64,000 nt of DNA, taken from Fibrobacterota bacterium. Lineage in GTDB: Bacteria; Fibrobacterota; Chitinivibrionia; Chitinivibrionales; FEN-1185. Below are positions 42,447 to 51,278 of this stretch, piece by piece (the first letter of the stretch is position 1; the number at the start of each line of letters is the position of its first letter). The position numbers and the translations under genes are program-made. The stretch is taken from positions 62,001 through 126,000 of the forward strand of contig PLWQ01000013.1 of the NCBI GenBank assembly GCA_003165595.1, read 5' to 3'. The notes beneath the pieces are model-generated. The model did no database searches and had not been told where the DNA came from. It saw only the letters and a list, made by a program, of their open reading frames with translations.

Positions 42447-43429
42447 AGAACCCTGTGGGTGCAGTGGCGATTTTATCGCTCGCGACAATAGTAACGCTCA
42501 TTGTTTGTCCAATGATCGGGATCAAATGGATTTTGCCTTCAAATATTGCGAATGACAGCGACCTTCGATTTGTCTTCCTGACAATGAGACTTCCACGAAC
42601 GCTTGTTGCATTTTTCGCAGGAGGCGGGCTTGCCGTTGCGGGAATGATTTACCAGGCCCTATTCCGCAATCCCCTTGCCGATCCGTATACGCTGGGCGTT
42701 TCGAGCGGAGCGTCGCTTGGCGCTGCGTTGTGCATCGTTCTTGGAGCCGGAGGCTCGGCTTTTGGACTGTCGATCGTGACCCTCGGAGCTTTCGCCGGAG
42801 CCGTAGGATCGATACTCATTATTTACACCTTTGCCTGGTCGAAAGAAAGTAACTCCAGCACACTGCTTCTCGCCGGCGTTATCGTGGCGACATTGTGCTC
42901 AGGCCTTATCATGTTTCTAAATTTTATCGGCGGGCTGAACCAGTCTTTCCAGATTCTCCGCTGGATAATGGGGGGCGTTGACGGGGCAAGCTACTCGCTG
43001 TTCTTTATTATGGTGGTGCCGCTGGCTGCATTCTTCGCCATCGCCGGGATACTCATGCCGCAGCTCGACCAGTTCTTGACAGGGGACAATATCGCGCATT
43101 CGCGTGGAATAAACATCCGGGCAAGCAGGAATCTGTTTATCGTCATCACCGCCCTGGCGGTAGGGGCTATTGTTGCGATATGCGGCCCCATAGGATTCAT
43201 TGGGATACTCGCGCCCCACGCGGGCCGTATGATGATTCCCGGAGTGCGGCACCGGCTTCTTTCTCTATGCTCATTCTTATTGGGTGGATCCTTTCTGGTT
43301 CTTGCCGATACGTTGGCGAGATCCGTTGTGCCCCCGTCCGAAATCCCTGTCGGAATAATTACTGCGATGTTGGGAGGACCATTCTTCTTGCTCGTGCTAT
43401 TCCGAAGCAAAAATCGGTTGTTGATGTAG
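42434..43429 (+). CDS. btuC: Cobalamin ABC transporter permease
   Basis: ATG 42434 has GGGGGGT just upstream and is preferred to the GTG at 42422. The ~331-residue protein has about ten hydrophobic helices and FecCD-family landmarks: RLPRTLVAFFAGGGLAVAG, FRNPLADPYTLGVSSGASLGA, GPIGFIGILAPH and PSEIPVGIITAMLGGPFFL. It forms the inner-membrane channel with BtuD and docks BtuF. Confidence 0.94.
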   Translation: MSGIKNPVGAVAILSLATIVTLIVCPMIGIKWILPSNIANDSDLRFVFLTMRLPRTLVAFFAGGGLAVAGMIYQALFRNPLADPYTLGVSSGASLGAALCIVLGAGGSAFGLSIVTLGAFAGAVGSILIIYTFAWSKESNSSTLLLAGVIVATLCSGLIMFLNFIGGLNQSFQILRWIMGGVDGASYSLFFIMVVPLAAFFAIAGILMPQLDQFLTGDNIAHSRGINIRASRNLFIVITALAVGAIVAICGPIGFIGILAPHAGRMMIPGVRHRLLSLCSFLLGGSFLVLADTLARSVVPPSEIPVGIITAMLGGPFFLLVLFRSKNRLLM

Positions 43430-43440
43430 GTAAGATTTCG

Positions 43441-44973
43441 ATGAACAACACAAAGAGCATAATGATACAAGGCACCGCAAGTTCAAGCGGGAAATCGCTG
43501 ATTGTTACCGCGCTCTGTCGCATCTTGCATCAGGATGGATATCGGGTTGCGCCGTTCAAAGCCCAGAATATGTCGAACAACTCCTTTGTAACAGCCTCCG
43601 GGCTTGAAATGGGCCGCGCGCAGGTCGTGCAGGCGTATGCGGCCGGTCTTGAGCCTGACGTGAGAATGAACCCCGTGCTTTTGAAACCGTCAGGTGGTAC
43701 AGGAGCACAGGTTGTTCTTAAAGGCAAACCGGAGTTTACGATGAACGCGAAAGAATGGTATGAAACCAGGGAACGGTTACGAGGTACAATTCGCCAGTGT
43801 TATGACTCGCTTGCGGCCGAATACGAAATGATTGTTATCGAGGGGGCCGGCAGTCCAGCCGAAATCAATCTCAAAAAGAACGACATTGTCAACATGGGCA
43901 TGGCAAAGATGGCGGATGCTCCTGTTCTTATCGTGGGTGATATCGATCGCGGTGGAGTATTTGCGTCGCTGGTAGGGACTATGCAACTGCTCGATCCCGA
44001 TGAACGTGCTCGTGTCAAGGGATTCATCATCAACAAATTCCGCGGCGACGCGGGGCTGCTCAAGCCTGGCCTCGACGAGTTGGAAAAACTCGCCGGAGTT
44101 CCTGTTCTGGGGGTCGTACCGTGGCTAGACCACGCGATTGACGATGAAGACGGCGTGGCGGAGCGATTTACCAGAGAACATTCCGGCTCGGCGGACGTTG
44201 ATATTTGCGTAGTACGCCTACCGCATATTTCCAATTTCACCGACTTCATTCCGCTTGAAGCAGTGCCCGGCGTCAGGGTACGCTGGTGCGAAACGAAAGA
44301 ATCAATCGGATCGCCCGACCTTCTCATTCTTCCCGGCACAAAGGCGACTATCGTCGATTTGCAGGCGGTAAGAAAAGCCGGGATAGCGGAGGAGATCATT
44401 CAATATGCACATAGTGGCGGCACCGTTGTAGGCATATGCGGCGGGTTTCAGATGCTTGGCGGCACGATAGCGGATCCGGCGCATGTCGAAAGCGCGGCGG
44501 TAAGCGAAAAGGGACTGGATCTGCTCGACATGGAAACGGTATTTAATGCTGAAAAAAGGACAGCTCAGGTGACCGCCGCGATAGACGGAACATGCTCATG
44601 GTTGCTTGCAGGCATTGATCGCGTCGAAGTGCGCGGGTATGAAATTCACATGGGGGAAAGTCGCTATGGGCCGTCAAGCGTGCCTTTCACCCGCGCTGTC
44701 GATGGATTGGGGCAGGGAAGCGTGACCGGTGCTGCGGATGCGTCGGGCCGCATTCTGGGCACCTATCTTCACGGTTTGTTCGATACCGGCGTTGTGGTAT
44801 CGGGTATGGTAAACGCGATAAGGGTTAAAAAGGGTCTGCCGGTACTTGATGCTGCTGTTGTCGACCGTCAAAGATTGCTCGTTAATGATCTGGATCGCCT
44901 TGCAACGGTGTGCAGAAATAGCCTTAACATGAATCGTATATACGAAATTATTCGGGAACCGGCGGTAGTGTGA
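43441..44973 (+). CDS. cobQ: Cobyric acid synthase (glutamine-hydrolysing)
   Basis: ATG 43441 (11 bp after btuC) gives 510 residues. The N-terminal ATP-binding domain starts with IQGTASSSGKS and has APFKAQNMSNNSFV and LLKPSGG. The C-terminal glutamine amidotransferase domain has the nucleophile Cys in GICGGFQMLGG and a YEIHMGES/YLHGLFD ending. The enzyme amidates four side chains of adenosylcobyrinic acid a,c-diamide to make adenosylcobyric acid. Its place behind the transporter suggests that imported incomplete corrinoids are finished in the cell. Other late genes (cobD, cobU, cobS, cobT) are not in the window. Confidence 0.95.
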   Translation: MNNTKSIMIQGTASSSGKSLIVTALCRILHQDGYRVAPFKAQNMSNNSFVTASGLEMGRAQVVQAYAAGLEPDVRMNPVLLKPSGGTGAQVVLKGKPEFTMNAKEWYETRERLRGTIRQCYDSLAAEYEMIVIEGAGSPAEINLKKNDIVNMGMAKMADAPVLIVGDIDRGGVFASLVGTMQLLDPDERARVKGFIINKFRGDAGLLKPGLDELEKLAGVPVLGVVPWLDHAIDDEDGVAERFTREHSGSADVDICVVRLPHISNFTDFIPLEAVPGVRVRWCETKESIGSPDLLILPGTKATIVDLQAVRKAGIAEEIIQYAHSGGTVVGICGGFQMLGGTIADPAHVESAAVSEKGLDLLDMETVFNAEKRTAQVTAAIDGTCSWLLAGIDRVEVRGYEIHMGESRYGPSSVPFTRAVDGLGQGSVTGAADASGRILGTYLHGLFDTGVVVSGMVNAIRVKKGLPVLDAAVVDRQRLLVNDLDRLATVCRNSLNMNRIYEIIREPAVV

Positions 44974-45007
44974 CTGCGCCGAGTTTTGTCAAAGAGAAAA
45001 TCCTCTG

Positions 45008-45023
45008 TGGTATGACCATACCA
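45008..45023. promoter_or_regulatory. Perfect palindrome upstream of the Dph6-like gene
   Basis: TGGTATG-AC-CATACCA is a 7+2+7 inverted repeat in the 124-bp gap between cobQ and the next gene. It could be an operator or a small hairpin; no bound protein can be named. Confidence 0.35.
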
Positions 45024-45097
45024 TGCGCGGGAATTGCGATCGCCTGGCTTGCTCTCCGGAACGGGTTGGTTTTGCAATGATGGAAAATGGAGGTTGT

Positions 45098-45799
45098 ATG
45101 ACGAAAAACTCCTCTGAACAAGTTTCACGATTTTTTTGTTCTTGGAGCGGCGGCAAGGATTCGTGCCTGTCATTGTACCGCGCTCTAAAACGCGGATATT
45201 CCTGTGCCTCGCTTTTTACCATGATTGACGAGTCCGGAAAGCACTCACGGTCGCATGGATTGCTCCCGGAATCGCTCAAAGCGCAGGCTGAGGCGATGCA
45301 AATTCCATTGCGTACAGCCGCTGCAACATGGGGAAACTATGAGTCGCAATTCAAGGAGCAGGCGGCACTCTATAGAAACGAAAATGTTCGGCACGGCGTA
45401 TTCGGCGATATCGATCTCGAACCGCATCGCGAATGGGTTGAGCGGGTGTGCCGTGAGTCTGGGATTACTGCTCATTTGCCGCTCTGGAAAGGCGTTCGCC
45501 GAACACTGGTTCGGGAATTCATTGATGCCGGATTTAAGGCGGTCATCGTGGTAGTGAATACGAAGAAGATGCCCGACCGGTTTTTGGGACGTTTGATTGA
45601 CGCCGCGCTTGTTGATGAGCTTGAAGCAATCGGAGTTGATGCCTGCGGTGAGAACGGGGAATTCCATACCTTTGTTTACGACGGGCCGTTGTTTAAAAAG
45701 GGGCTCATCTTTGCTAAAGAAGATGAGATTGCAATTGAAGGATATGCATTTCTGCGCATCACTGTTTCGGGCAATTCCGACAGGGGGGTATGTTCATGA
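45098..45799 (+). CDS. Dph6-like PP-loop ATP pyrophosphatase in the B12 operon
   Basis: A 233-residue protein (start ATG 45098 with GGAGG upstream; ATGs at 45077 and 45080 are alternatives). The PP-loop is SWSGGKDSCLSLYRA. The C-terminal part has GENGEFHTFVYDGPLF, the second hallmark of the diphthine-ammonia ligase (Dph6/MJ0570) family. These enzymes activate a carboxylate with ATP to make an amide. Bacteria lack diphthamide, so the substrate must differ. Being between cobQ and cobO, with a 4-bp overlap into the latter, it may act on a corrinoid or its precursor. That is inference. Confidence 0.82.
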   Translation: MTKNSSEQVSRFFCSWSGGKDSCLSLYRALKRGYSCASLFTMIDESGKHSRSHGLLPESLKAQAEAMQIPLRTAAATWGNYESQFKEQAALYRNENVRHGVFGDIDLEPHREWVERVCRESGITAHLPLWKGVRRTLVREFIDAGFKAVIVVVNTKKMPDRFLGRLIDAALVDELEAIGVDACGENGEFHTFVYDGPLFKKGLIFAKEDEIAIEGYAFLRITVSGNSDRGVCS

Positions 45800-46311
45800 A
45801 AGGATACGTCCAGGTGTACACCGGCAACGGCAAAGGAAAGACGACCGCAGCGATCGGATTGGCGATCCGGGCGGCAGGGGCGGGGCTGCCGGTTTTCTTT
45901 GCTCAATTCGTCAAAGGCATGAAATACAGCGAAATCGGTGCACTTGAAAGATATGCCGATTTGATTGCTGTTCGACAATATGGTCGGGGCTGCTTTATTA
46001 CCCGTGAAGCCGATAAAGAAGATGTAGAACAATCACGGAAAGGGCTTGCTGATAGTGCAGAAGCGCTAAAGACGGGCAATTATCGATTGGTAATACTGGA
46101 CGAGGCATGCATTGCCATTCATTACAAACTGTTCAGCATCGATGATCTCCTCCAAGCGATTGACAGAAGAAAAGCTGATTGCGAAGTCGTAGTAACCGGC
46201 CGTTATGCACCCCAGGAGCTGTTGGATATGGCTGATCTGGTGACGGAAATGAAGGAGGTTAAGCACTATTATGCGAAAGGCGTTCAAGCTCGGACGGGAA
46301 TCGAGCGATGA
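45796..46311 (+). CDS. cobO: Corrinoid adenosyltransferase (CobO/BtuR type)
   Basis: ATG 45796 overlaps the previous stop (ATGA) and is well spaced from GGGGGGT. The 171-residue protein has the P-loop YTGNGKGKTTAAIGLAIRAAG, FAQFVKGMKYSE, LVILDEACIAI and VVTGRYAPQEL. This is the CobO/BtuR family. It transfers the adenosyl group from ATP to reduced corrinoid to form the coenzyme, and so supplies the riboswitch ligand. A GC-rich hairpin follows. Confidence 0.94.
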   Translation: MKGYVQVYTGNGKGKTTAAIGLAIRAAGAGLPVFFAQFVKGMKYSEIGALERYADLIAVRQYGRGCFITREADKEDVEQSRKGLADSAEALKTGNYRLVILDEACIAIHYKLFSIDDLLQAIDRRKADCEVVVTGRYAPQELLDMADLVTEMKEVKHYYAKGVQARTGIER

Positions 46312-46312
46312 G

Positions 46313-46333
46313 GCCCCGCCATGGCGGCGGGGC
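46313..46333. terminator. GC-rich hairpin between convergent genes
   Basis: An 8-bp GCCCCGCC/GGCGGGGC stem with a 5-base loop begins just after the cobO stop and ends 14 bp before the end of the leftward gene. There is no T tract in the + direction; the role as terminator is inferred from position. Confidence 0.6.
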
Positions 46334-46346
46334 GCACGCTGGTTGG

Positions 46347-46844
46347 TTAGTTCTTTTTTGCTTCTGCGACAATGTCGCCGAGTCTAAAGAGCGCATACAC
46401 TGCCGATCCGGGCATGCCCGCAATGAGCAGTATGGGAATCCACAGTCCGTTAAACTTCGCCCGTTTGGCCATGTCGAGGCTTACCAGAACGGTCAGCAGT
46501 ATATTAATAAGAAGAAATGCCAGGATTGCAGCGTGGATAAGTCTGTGACCCATCACCATAAAGTGCGGACGCATCCCACAGCAACCGTTGGCCCTCCATG
46601 CCTGGCCGTTTTGGAACACCGGACCGAATCCGTGCCTGCCCATCATGCCGCCCCACTGGCGTCCGGTCCATTGTCCTTGTTGGACGCAACACCCCTGCGC
46701 GGCCATTTGCGGACATATCTTTCCGCCGGCGTACTGCGCGGAATCCGGAGCTTTGGCTGAAGGAGTAGCTACATTAGCTTCCGCCGACGCAATTCCAATG
46801 CTGGCGCCCACGAGAAGTACGAGAAATAGACTTGGTTTGTTCAT
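46347..46844 (-). CDS. Small Cys-rich membrane protein of unknown function
   Basis: The ATG at 46844 follows a perfect AAGGAGG, giving 165 residues. A signal peptide (LFLVLLVGASIGIASA) is followed by a Gln/Gly/Met/Cys-rich exported segment (QGCCVQQGQWTGRQWGGMMG, then NGCCGM) and two transmembrane helices (LIHAAILAFLLINILLTVLV and LWIPILLIAGMPGSAVYALF). The CC pairs with His and Met suggest metal binding or redox chemistry, but I recognise no family. It is convergent with the B12 operon and has its own start signals, so a link to B12 is not implied. Confidence 0.7.
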   Translation of the reverse strand: MNKPSLFLVLLVGASIGIASAEANVATPSAKAPDSAQYAGGKICPQMAAQGCCVQQGQWTGRQWGGMMGRHGFGPVFQNGQAWRANGCCGMRPHFMVMGHRLIHAAILAFLLINILLTVLVSLDMAKRAKFNGLWIPILLIAGMPGSAVYALFRLGDIVAEAKKN

Positions 46845-47158
46845 ACCTTGCCTCCTTTTAAGTGTGTGCCTCAAATCTTTGCGGCTTCCCCTGCAGTTCT
46901 TCATAGTATTGGACGGATGGAAAGGTGGTTTTGTTTCAAACAGACTCAAGTTGGGCACAGGCCAAACCGGAACCTTACCCGGACACGGGCGTGCCCAGAG
47001 AGGGTTATTCAGGAGCGATTGCGTTGTTTCAAGAATGGACAGGGGCTTTTGGGCCCGGCAATTCGCAAAATTTCTTTTCTCACACTTTTTTGCATTCGCG
47101 CTCACAATCAATCATTTTCTATGATCCTGAAAAATGAACTCATTCGTCTGGGAGGCCA
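46845..47158. other. Intergenic region before purH
   Basis: About 315 bp between divergent genes. It must contain the promoters of purH and the membrane protein, but no well-spaced -35/-10 pair could be identified. Small open frames here lack ribosome-binding sites and are not believed. Confidence 0.4.
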
Positions 47159-48769
47159 ATGGGCGACATTGTAAAGATCAAGAGAGCGTTGATAAGTGTG
47201 TCGGACAAGACGGGAATCGTGGAACTCGCGCGAATTCTCTCCGACGCCGGCGTGGAAATATTGTCGACGGGCGGCACCGCGCGAATTCTGGCGGAAAACC
47301 GTGTGCCGGTAAAATCCGTTGAGTCGCACACGGGGTTTCCAGAAATAATGGATGGCCGGGTAAAGACGCTGCACCCGAAGATTCACGGGGGACTTCTTGC
47401 CGTGCGCGACAATCCGGTGCATGTCCAGCAAATGGCGGCAAACGATATCGCCCCCATCGATCTGGTTGTCATAAATCTCTATCCCTTCAAGGTTACCATC
47501 GAAAAACCCGGCGTTACGGTCGAGGAAGCCATCGAGAACATCGATATTGGCGGGCCGGCCATGATACGCAGCGCGGCAAAAAACCACGCCTATGTCACTG
47601 TGGTAGTTGACCCGGCCGACTATGCCACCATCGGCCAGGCGGTGAGCACCGCGGGGGCGATTACCTTTGACATGAGGAAATACCTTGCCGTAAAGGCGTT
47701 CAACCACACGGCGGATTACGATGCCGCGATAGACGCGTACTTTTCCAGGCAGTATCTCAACGAAGAGGTGCTGCGCCTCAATTACCGCAACGGTTTTGAA
47801 TTGCGCTACGGTGAGAACCCGCATCAGTCGGCCCTGTTTTTCAAGTCGAAGGAATGCACCGAACCGTGCATGGGAACGGCCATGCAGCTTCACGGAAAAG
47901 ACTTGTCGTACAATAATATCGTGGATGGCGACGCCGCAATTGAGGTAGTCAAGGAGCTTGCGGGTACGCCGGCCGCGGCGGTTGTCAAGCACACCAACCC
48001 GTGCGGCTACGCAACGGGAAAAACTCTTGCCGACGCTCTTGAGGCCGCATGGTCCGGCGACCCGATTTCGGCGTACGGCAGCGTTATCGCCGTGACGCAA
48101 ACGGTCGATTTGAAAACAGCGCAGGTCCTTGGCGGCAGGTTCGTGGAAATTCTCATTGCCCCGGATTTTACGGAGGACGGCCTACGGTATCTCAAGGAAA
48201 AGAGCTCGCAACTGCGAATTCTCAAGATAGGGGACCTCGGCCGCAAGAAAGAGGAACGTTTTGTTTACAAACACGTGGTGGGGGCAATGCTCAAGCAGGA
48301 TCGCGACGTTGTTGAATGCGAAAAATGGGACACCGTCACCAGTGCGCAGTTCCCGGACGGCAAAGCGCCGCTTGCCAGGTTCGCATGGAAGGCGTGCAAG
48401 CACACAAAATCGAACGCCATCGTCCTTGCGCAGGAATATGGGCCTGGCGTGTACCGGGTGGTGGGAATGGGCGCCGGTCAGCCCAACAGGGTCGATTCCT
48501 TGCGGAAACTGAGCGTTACCAAGGCCAGAGAGAATTTTGCCGCCGAGCAGAAAGCTCCGGAAGGGGATTTCGCCGGGGAATTTTCCGAACTGGTGCTCGC
48601 GTCCGATGCGTTTTTTCCGTTCGCCGACACTATCGAAGAGGCTCGCAAGGCCGGCATCCGTTATATTGTCCAGCCGGGCGGTTCCAAGCGAGACGGCGAG
48701 GTTATTGACGCGTGCAATAAACACGGAATCGCCATGGTGTTTACCGGCACGCGCCATTTCCGCCACTAG
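47159..48769 (+). CDS. purH: Bifunctional AICAR transformylase/IMP cyclohydrolase
   Basis: A 536-residue protein with GGAGG before ATG 47159. The N-terminal IMP cyclohydrolase (MGS-like) domain has [24 protein letters not shown], and [16 protein letters not shown]. The C-terminal AICAR transformylase has [30 protein letters not shown] and the ending [12 protein letters not shown]. It catalyses the last two steps of de novo purine synthesis with 10-formyl-tetrahydrofolate. Length is normal for the family. Neighbouring topA and trmFO follow in the same direction. Confidence 0.97.
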   Translation: MGDIVKIKRALISVSDKTGIVELARILSDAGVEILSTGGTARILAENRVPVKSVESHTGFPEIMDGRVKTLHPKIHGGLLAVRDNPVHVQQMAANDIAPIDLVVINLYPFKVTIEKPGVTVEEAIENIDIGGPAMIRSAAKNHAYVTVVVDPADYATIGQAVSTAGAITFDMRKYLAVKAFNHTADYDAAIDAYFSRQYLNEEVLRLNYRNGFELRYGENPHQSALFFKSKECTEPCMGTAMQLHGKDLSYNNIVDGDAAIEVVKELAGTPAAAVVKHTNPCGYATGKTLADALEAAWSGDPISAYGSVIAVTQTVDLKTAQVLGGRFVEILIAPDFTEDGLRYLKEKSSQLRILKIGDLGRKKEERFVYKHVVGAMLKQDRDVVECEKWDTVTSAQFPDGKAPLARFAWKACKHTKSNAIVLAQEYGPGVYRVVGMGAGQPNRVDSLRKLSVTKARENFAAEQKAPEGDFAGEFSELVLASDAFFPFADTIEEARKAGIRYIVQPGGSKRDGEVIDACNKHGIAMVFTGTRHFRH

Positions 48770-48889
48770 TCGGGCCGATGTATATTAGGACGCGTTTGTA
48801 TCCCGGCAACTCCCATGCCAAAATGGAGCAAAAGGAGTCTGCGGCTTTGGTCGCTGAGGTCTTTTTTTTGCAATAGATCAAGGAATACG

Positions 48890-51175
48890 ATGCTTATGCC
48901 GAAAAATCTGGTTATTGTCGAGTCTCCCGCAAAATGCAAAACCATCTCCAAGTATTTGGGCAAGAATTACACGGTCCGGGCCACCATGGGCCACATCATC
49001 GATTTGCCCAGCAAGGAGTTCGGCGTCGACATTGAGAACGATTTCAAGCCCAAATATACGGTTGCAAAAGGAAAGAGCCGCGTCCTCAAGACCCTCAAGG
49101 ACGATGCCGCGCAATCGGACATCGTTTATCTGGCGCCCGACCCTGACCGCGAAGGGGAGGCCATTGCCTGGCATGTGGCCCAACACATTTCCAAAGCGAA
49201 TACCAACGTAAAACGCGTACTGTTCAACGAAATTACCAAACCAGCGGTGCTGGGCGCCATAGAGCACCCCGGCGAAATCGACATGAACAAGGTAAATGCC
49301 CAACAGGCGCGGAGGATCCTCGACCGTATCGTGGGGTACCAGATTTCTCCTATTCTGTGGCGAACCGTGTTCCGGGGGCTTTCGGCGGGCCGCGTGCAGT
49401 CGGTGGCTTTGCGCCTCATCTGCGAGCGCGAGGATGAGATCAAGAAATTCGTCAAGGAAGAATACTGGTCTTTGCACGCGCAGCTGGAATACAACTCGCT
49501 GAGTTTCTGGGCGAAGCTTCTTTCCGTCGACGGCAAGAAAGCCGAACTGGCCAACGAGGCCGCCACCAAGGCGGTTATCGCGCGGGTAAAGGATCCCTTT
49601 ACCGTCACGGATGTGCAGCGCGTGGAAAAGTCGCGCAAGCCGTACGCCCCGTTTATTACAAGCACGCTCCAGCAGGAGGCGGCCCGAACTCTCAACTTCT
49701 CCGCAACCAAAACAATGATCATCGCCCAGCAGCTCTACGAAGGGCTTGAATTGGGAGATCTCGGCAGTATGGGACTCATCACCTATATGCGTACCGATTC
49801 CACGCGCATAGCCCAGGAAGCGCTTGCAAGCGCACGGACGCTCATCGGCGCGCAGTACGGTGAGAAATACCTTACCCCGGAGCCGCGGGTGTATGCCAAG
49901 AACAAGAACGCGCAGGACGCCCATGAGGCGATCCGGCCGTCGCAGGTTTTGCCCGATTTCGCTCCGGACAAGGTGCGCAACTACCTGAGCAAAGACCAAC
50001 TGCGGCTGTACGAGCTGGTTTGGAAACGGTTTCTTGCTTCACAAATGGCAAACGCGCTGTACGATTCCACGCGCATCGACATGCAATCGGACGGCTGTGT
50101 GTTTCGCGCCACCGGTTCCATCCAGAAATTCGACGGATTTCTGGCGCTGTACGAGGAAACCGTGGAAGAGAACTCTGCCGAGAACAGCGAAGACGAAAAC
50201 GAACGGCTTCCCGAGATCGACACCGGTGCCGCAGTCGCGCTGCAGAAGCTCCTCGACAAGCAGCATTTTACGCAGCCGCCGCCGCGGTATTCCGAAGCGT
50301 CGCTCGTTCGCGAACTGGAAGACAAGGGAATCGGAAGGCCGAGCACCTATGCGCAAATCATCGACACGCTCAAGCGGCGGAAATACGTGAACGTCGAGAA
50401 CAAGCGTTTTTCGCCCACCGAAGTGGGAGGCATGGTCAAGGATATCTTGGTGAAGCAGTTTTCTAGCGTTTTTGACGTCGGTTTCACCGCAACAATGGAA
50501 AACTCACTGGACAAAATAGAGCTCGGCGAGGCGGATTGGGTATCGGTGCTCAAGGAGTTCTACGGCCCGTTTTCCCATCGCCTCGAAGAGGTCAAGCTGA
50601 ATATCCGGGACCTGAAGGCGGCCAACCAGACAATCACGGATCGCACCTGCCCGGAATGCAAGAAATTCCCGCTTGTCATCAAGTGGAGCAGGAACGGTAA
50701 ATTCCTGGCGTGCCAGGGATTTCCCGCCTGCCGCTACACCGAGCCTCTCGAGAAGATCGCGCCTCAGGAGTCGGGCGAAGTATGCGACAAGTGCGGGGCG
50801 CCCATGGTGGTGCTCAACATTAACGGCAACCGGTTTCTTGGCTGTTCGCGCTATCCCGAATGCAAGAACACAAAGTCGATTTCAACGGGAGTTGCGTGCC
50901 CGCGCGAAGGGTGCACGGGCCAGCTTATCGAGCGGAAAACGAGACGCGGCCGGCTCTTCTTCGGATGCAATACCTACCCGAAATGCAACTACGCAACGTG
51001 GGACCGGCCGGTTGCGCAGAAATGCCCGCAGTGCGGATTCGGCATCCTTGTGTACAAGGACACCAAGCGCAAGGGCGCCTATCACCGTTGTCCGCAGTGC
51101 AAGGCTGAATATCCTATCCCGGGAGCCACGATCGAAGCGGGCGCCGCAGCCGAATCGGGTGCGACCGAAGGCTGA
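48890..51175 (+). CDS. topA: DNA topoisomerase I (type IA)
   Basis: ATG 48890 is 5 bases after AAGGA; the next ATG (48896) is also possible. The ~761-residue enzyme has the TOPRIM domain (LVIVESPAKCKTISKYLG, APDPDREGEAIAWH), the active-site Tyr in GLITYMRTDSTRI, and DAHEAIRP. The C-terminus carries four C4 zinc ribbons beginning CPECKKFPL, CDKCGAPMV, CPREGCTGQ and CPQCGFGIL, each with a second CxxxxPxC or CPQC pair. It relaxes negative supercoils. An acidic linker (ENSAENSEDENERLPEID) interrupts the core. A short trmFO leader follows. Confidence 0.96.
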   Translation: MLMPKNLVIVESPAKCKTISKYLGKNYTVRATMGHIIDLPSKEFGVDIENDFKPKYTVAKGKSRVLKTLKDDAAQSDIVYLAPDPDREGEAIAWHVAQHISKANTNVKRVLFNEITKPAVLGAIEHPGEIDMNKVNAQQARRILDRIVGYQISPILWRTVFRGLSAGRVQSVALRLICEREDEIKKFVKEEYWSLHAQLEYNSLSFWAKLLSVDGKKAELANEAATKAVIARVKDPFTVTDVQRVEKSRKPYAPFITSTLQQEAARTLNFSATKTMIIAQQLYEGLELGDLGSMGLITYMRTDSTRIAQEALASARTLIGAQYGEKYLTPEPRVYAKNKNAQDAHEAIRPSQVLPDFAPDKVRNYLSKDQLRLYELVWKRFLASQMANALYDSTRIDMQSDGCVFRATGSIQKFDGFLALYEETVEENSAENSEDENERLPEIDTGAAVALQKLLDKQHFTQPPPRYSEASLVRELEDKGIGRPSTYAQIIDTLKRRKYVNVENKRFSPTEVGGMVKDILVKQFSSVFDVGFTATMENSLDKIELGEADWVSVLKEFYGPFSHRLEEVKLNIRDLKAANQTITDRTCPECKKFPLVIKWSRNGKFLACQGFPACRYTEPLEKIAPQESGEVCDKCGAPMVVLNINGNRFLGCSRYPECKNTKSISTGVACPREGCTGQLIERKTRRGRLFFGCNTYPKCNYATWDRPVAQKCPQCGFGILVYKDTKRKGAYHRCPQCKAEYPIPGATIEAGAAAESGATEG

Positions 51176-51278
51176 GAGTCCGGCGAGCCGAGGCCCGGGA
51201 GTTTCCTGAGGAAATCTTCCGTACGTCCAGGCCGCGGGCGCGATCGCAAATCCCTGTTTGTCAAATCGGATGTTACCC

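Noticed and set aside
46848-47174. A 108-codon plus-strand frame before purH
   Set aside because: It overlaps the purH start and Shine-Dalgarno and has a composition unlike coding regions here.
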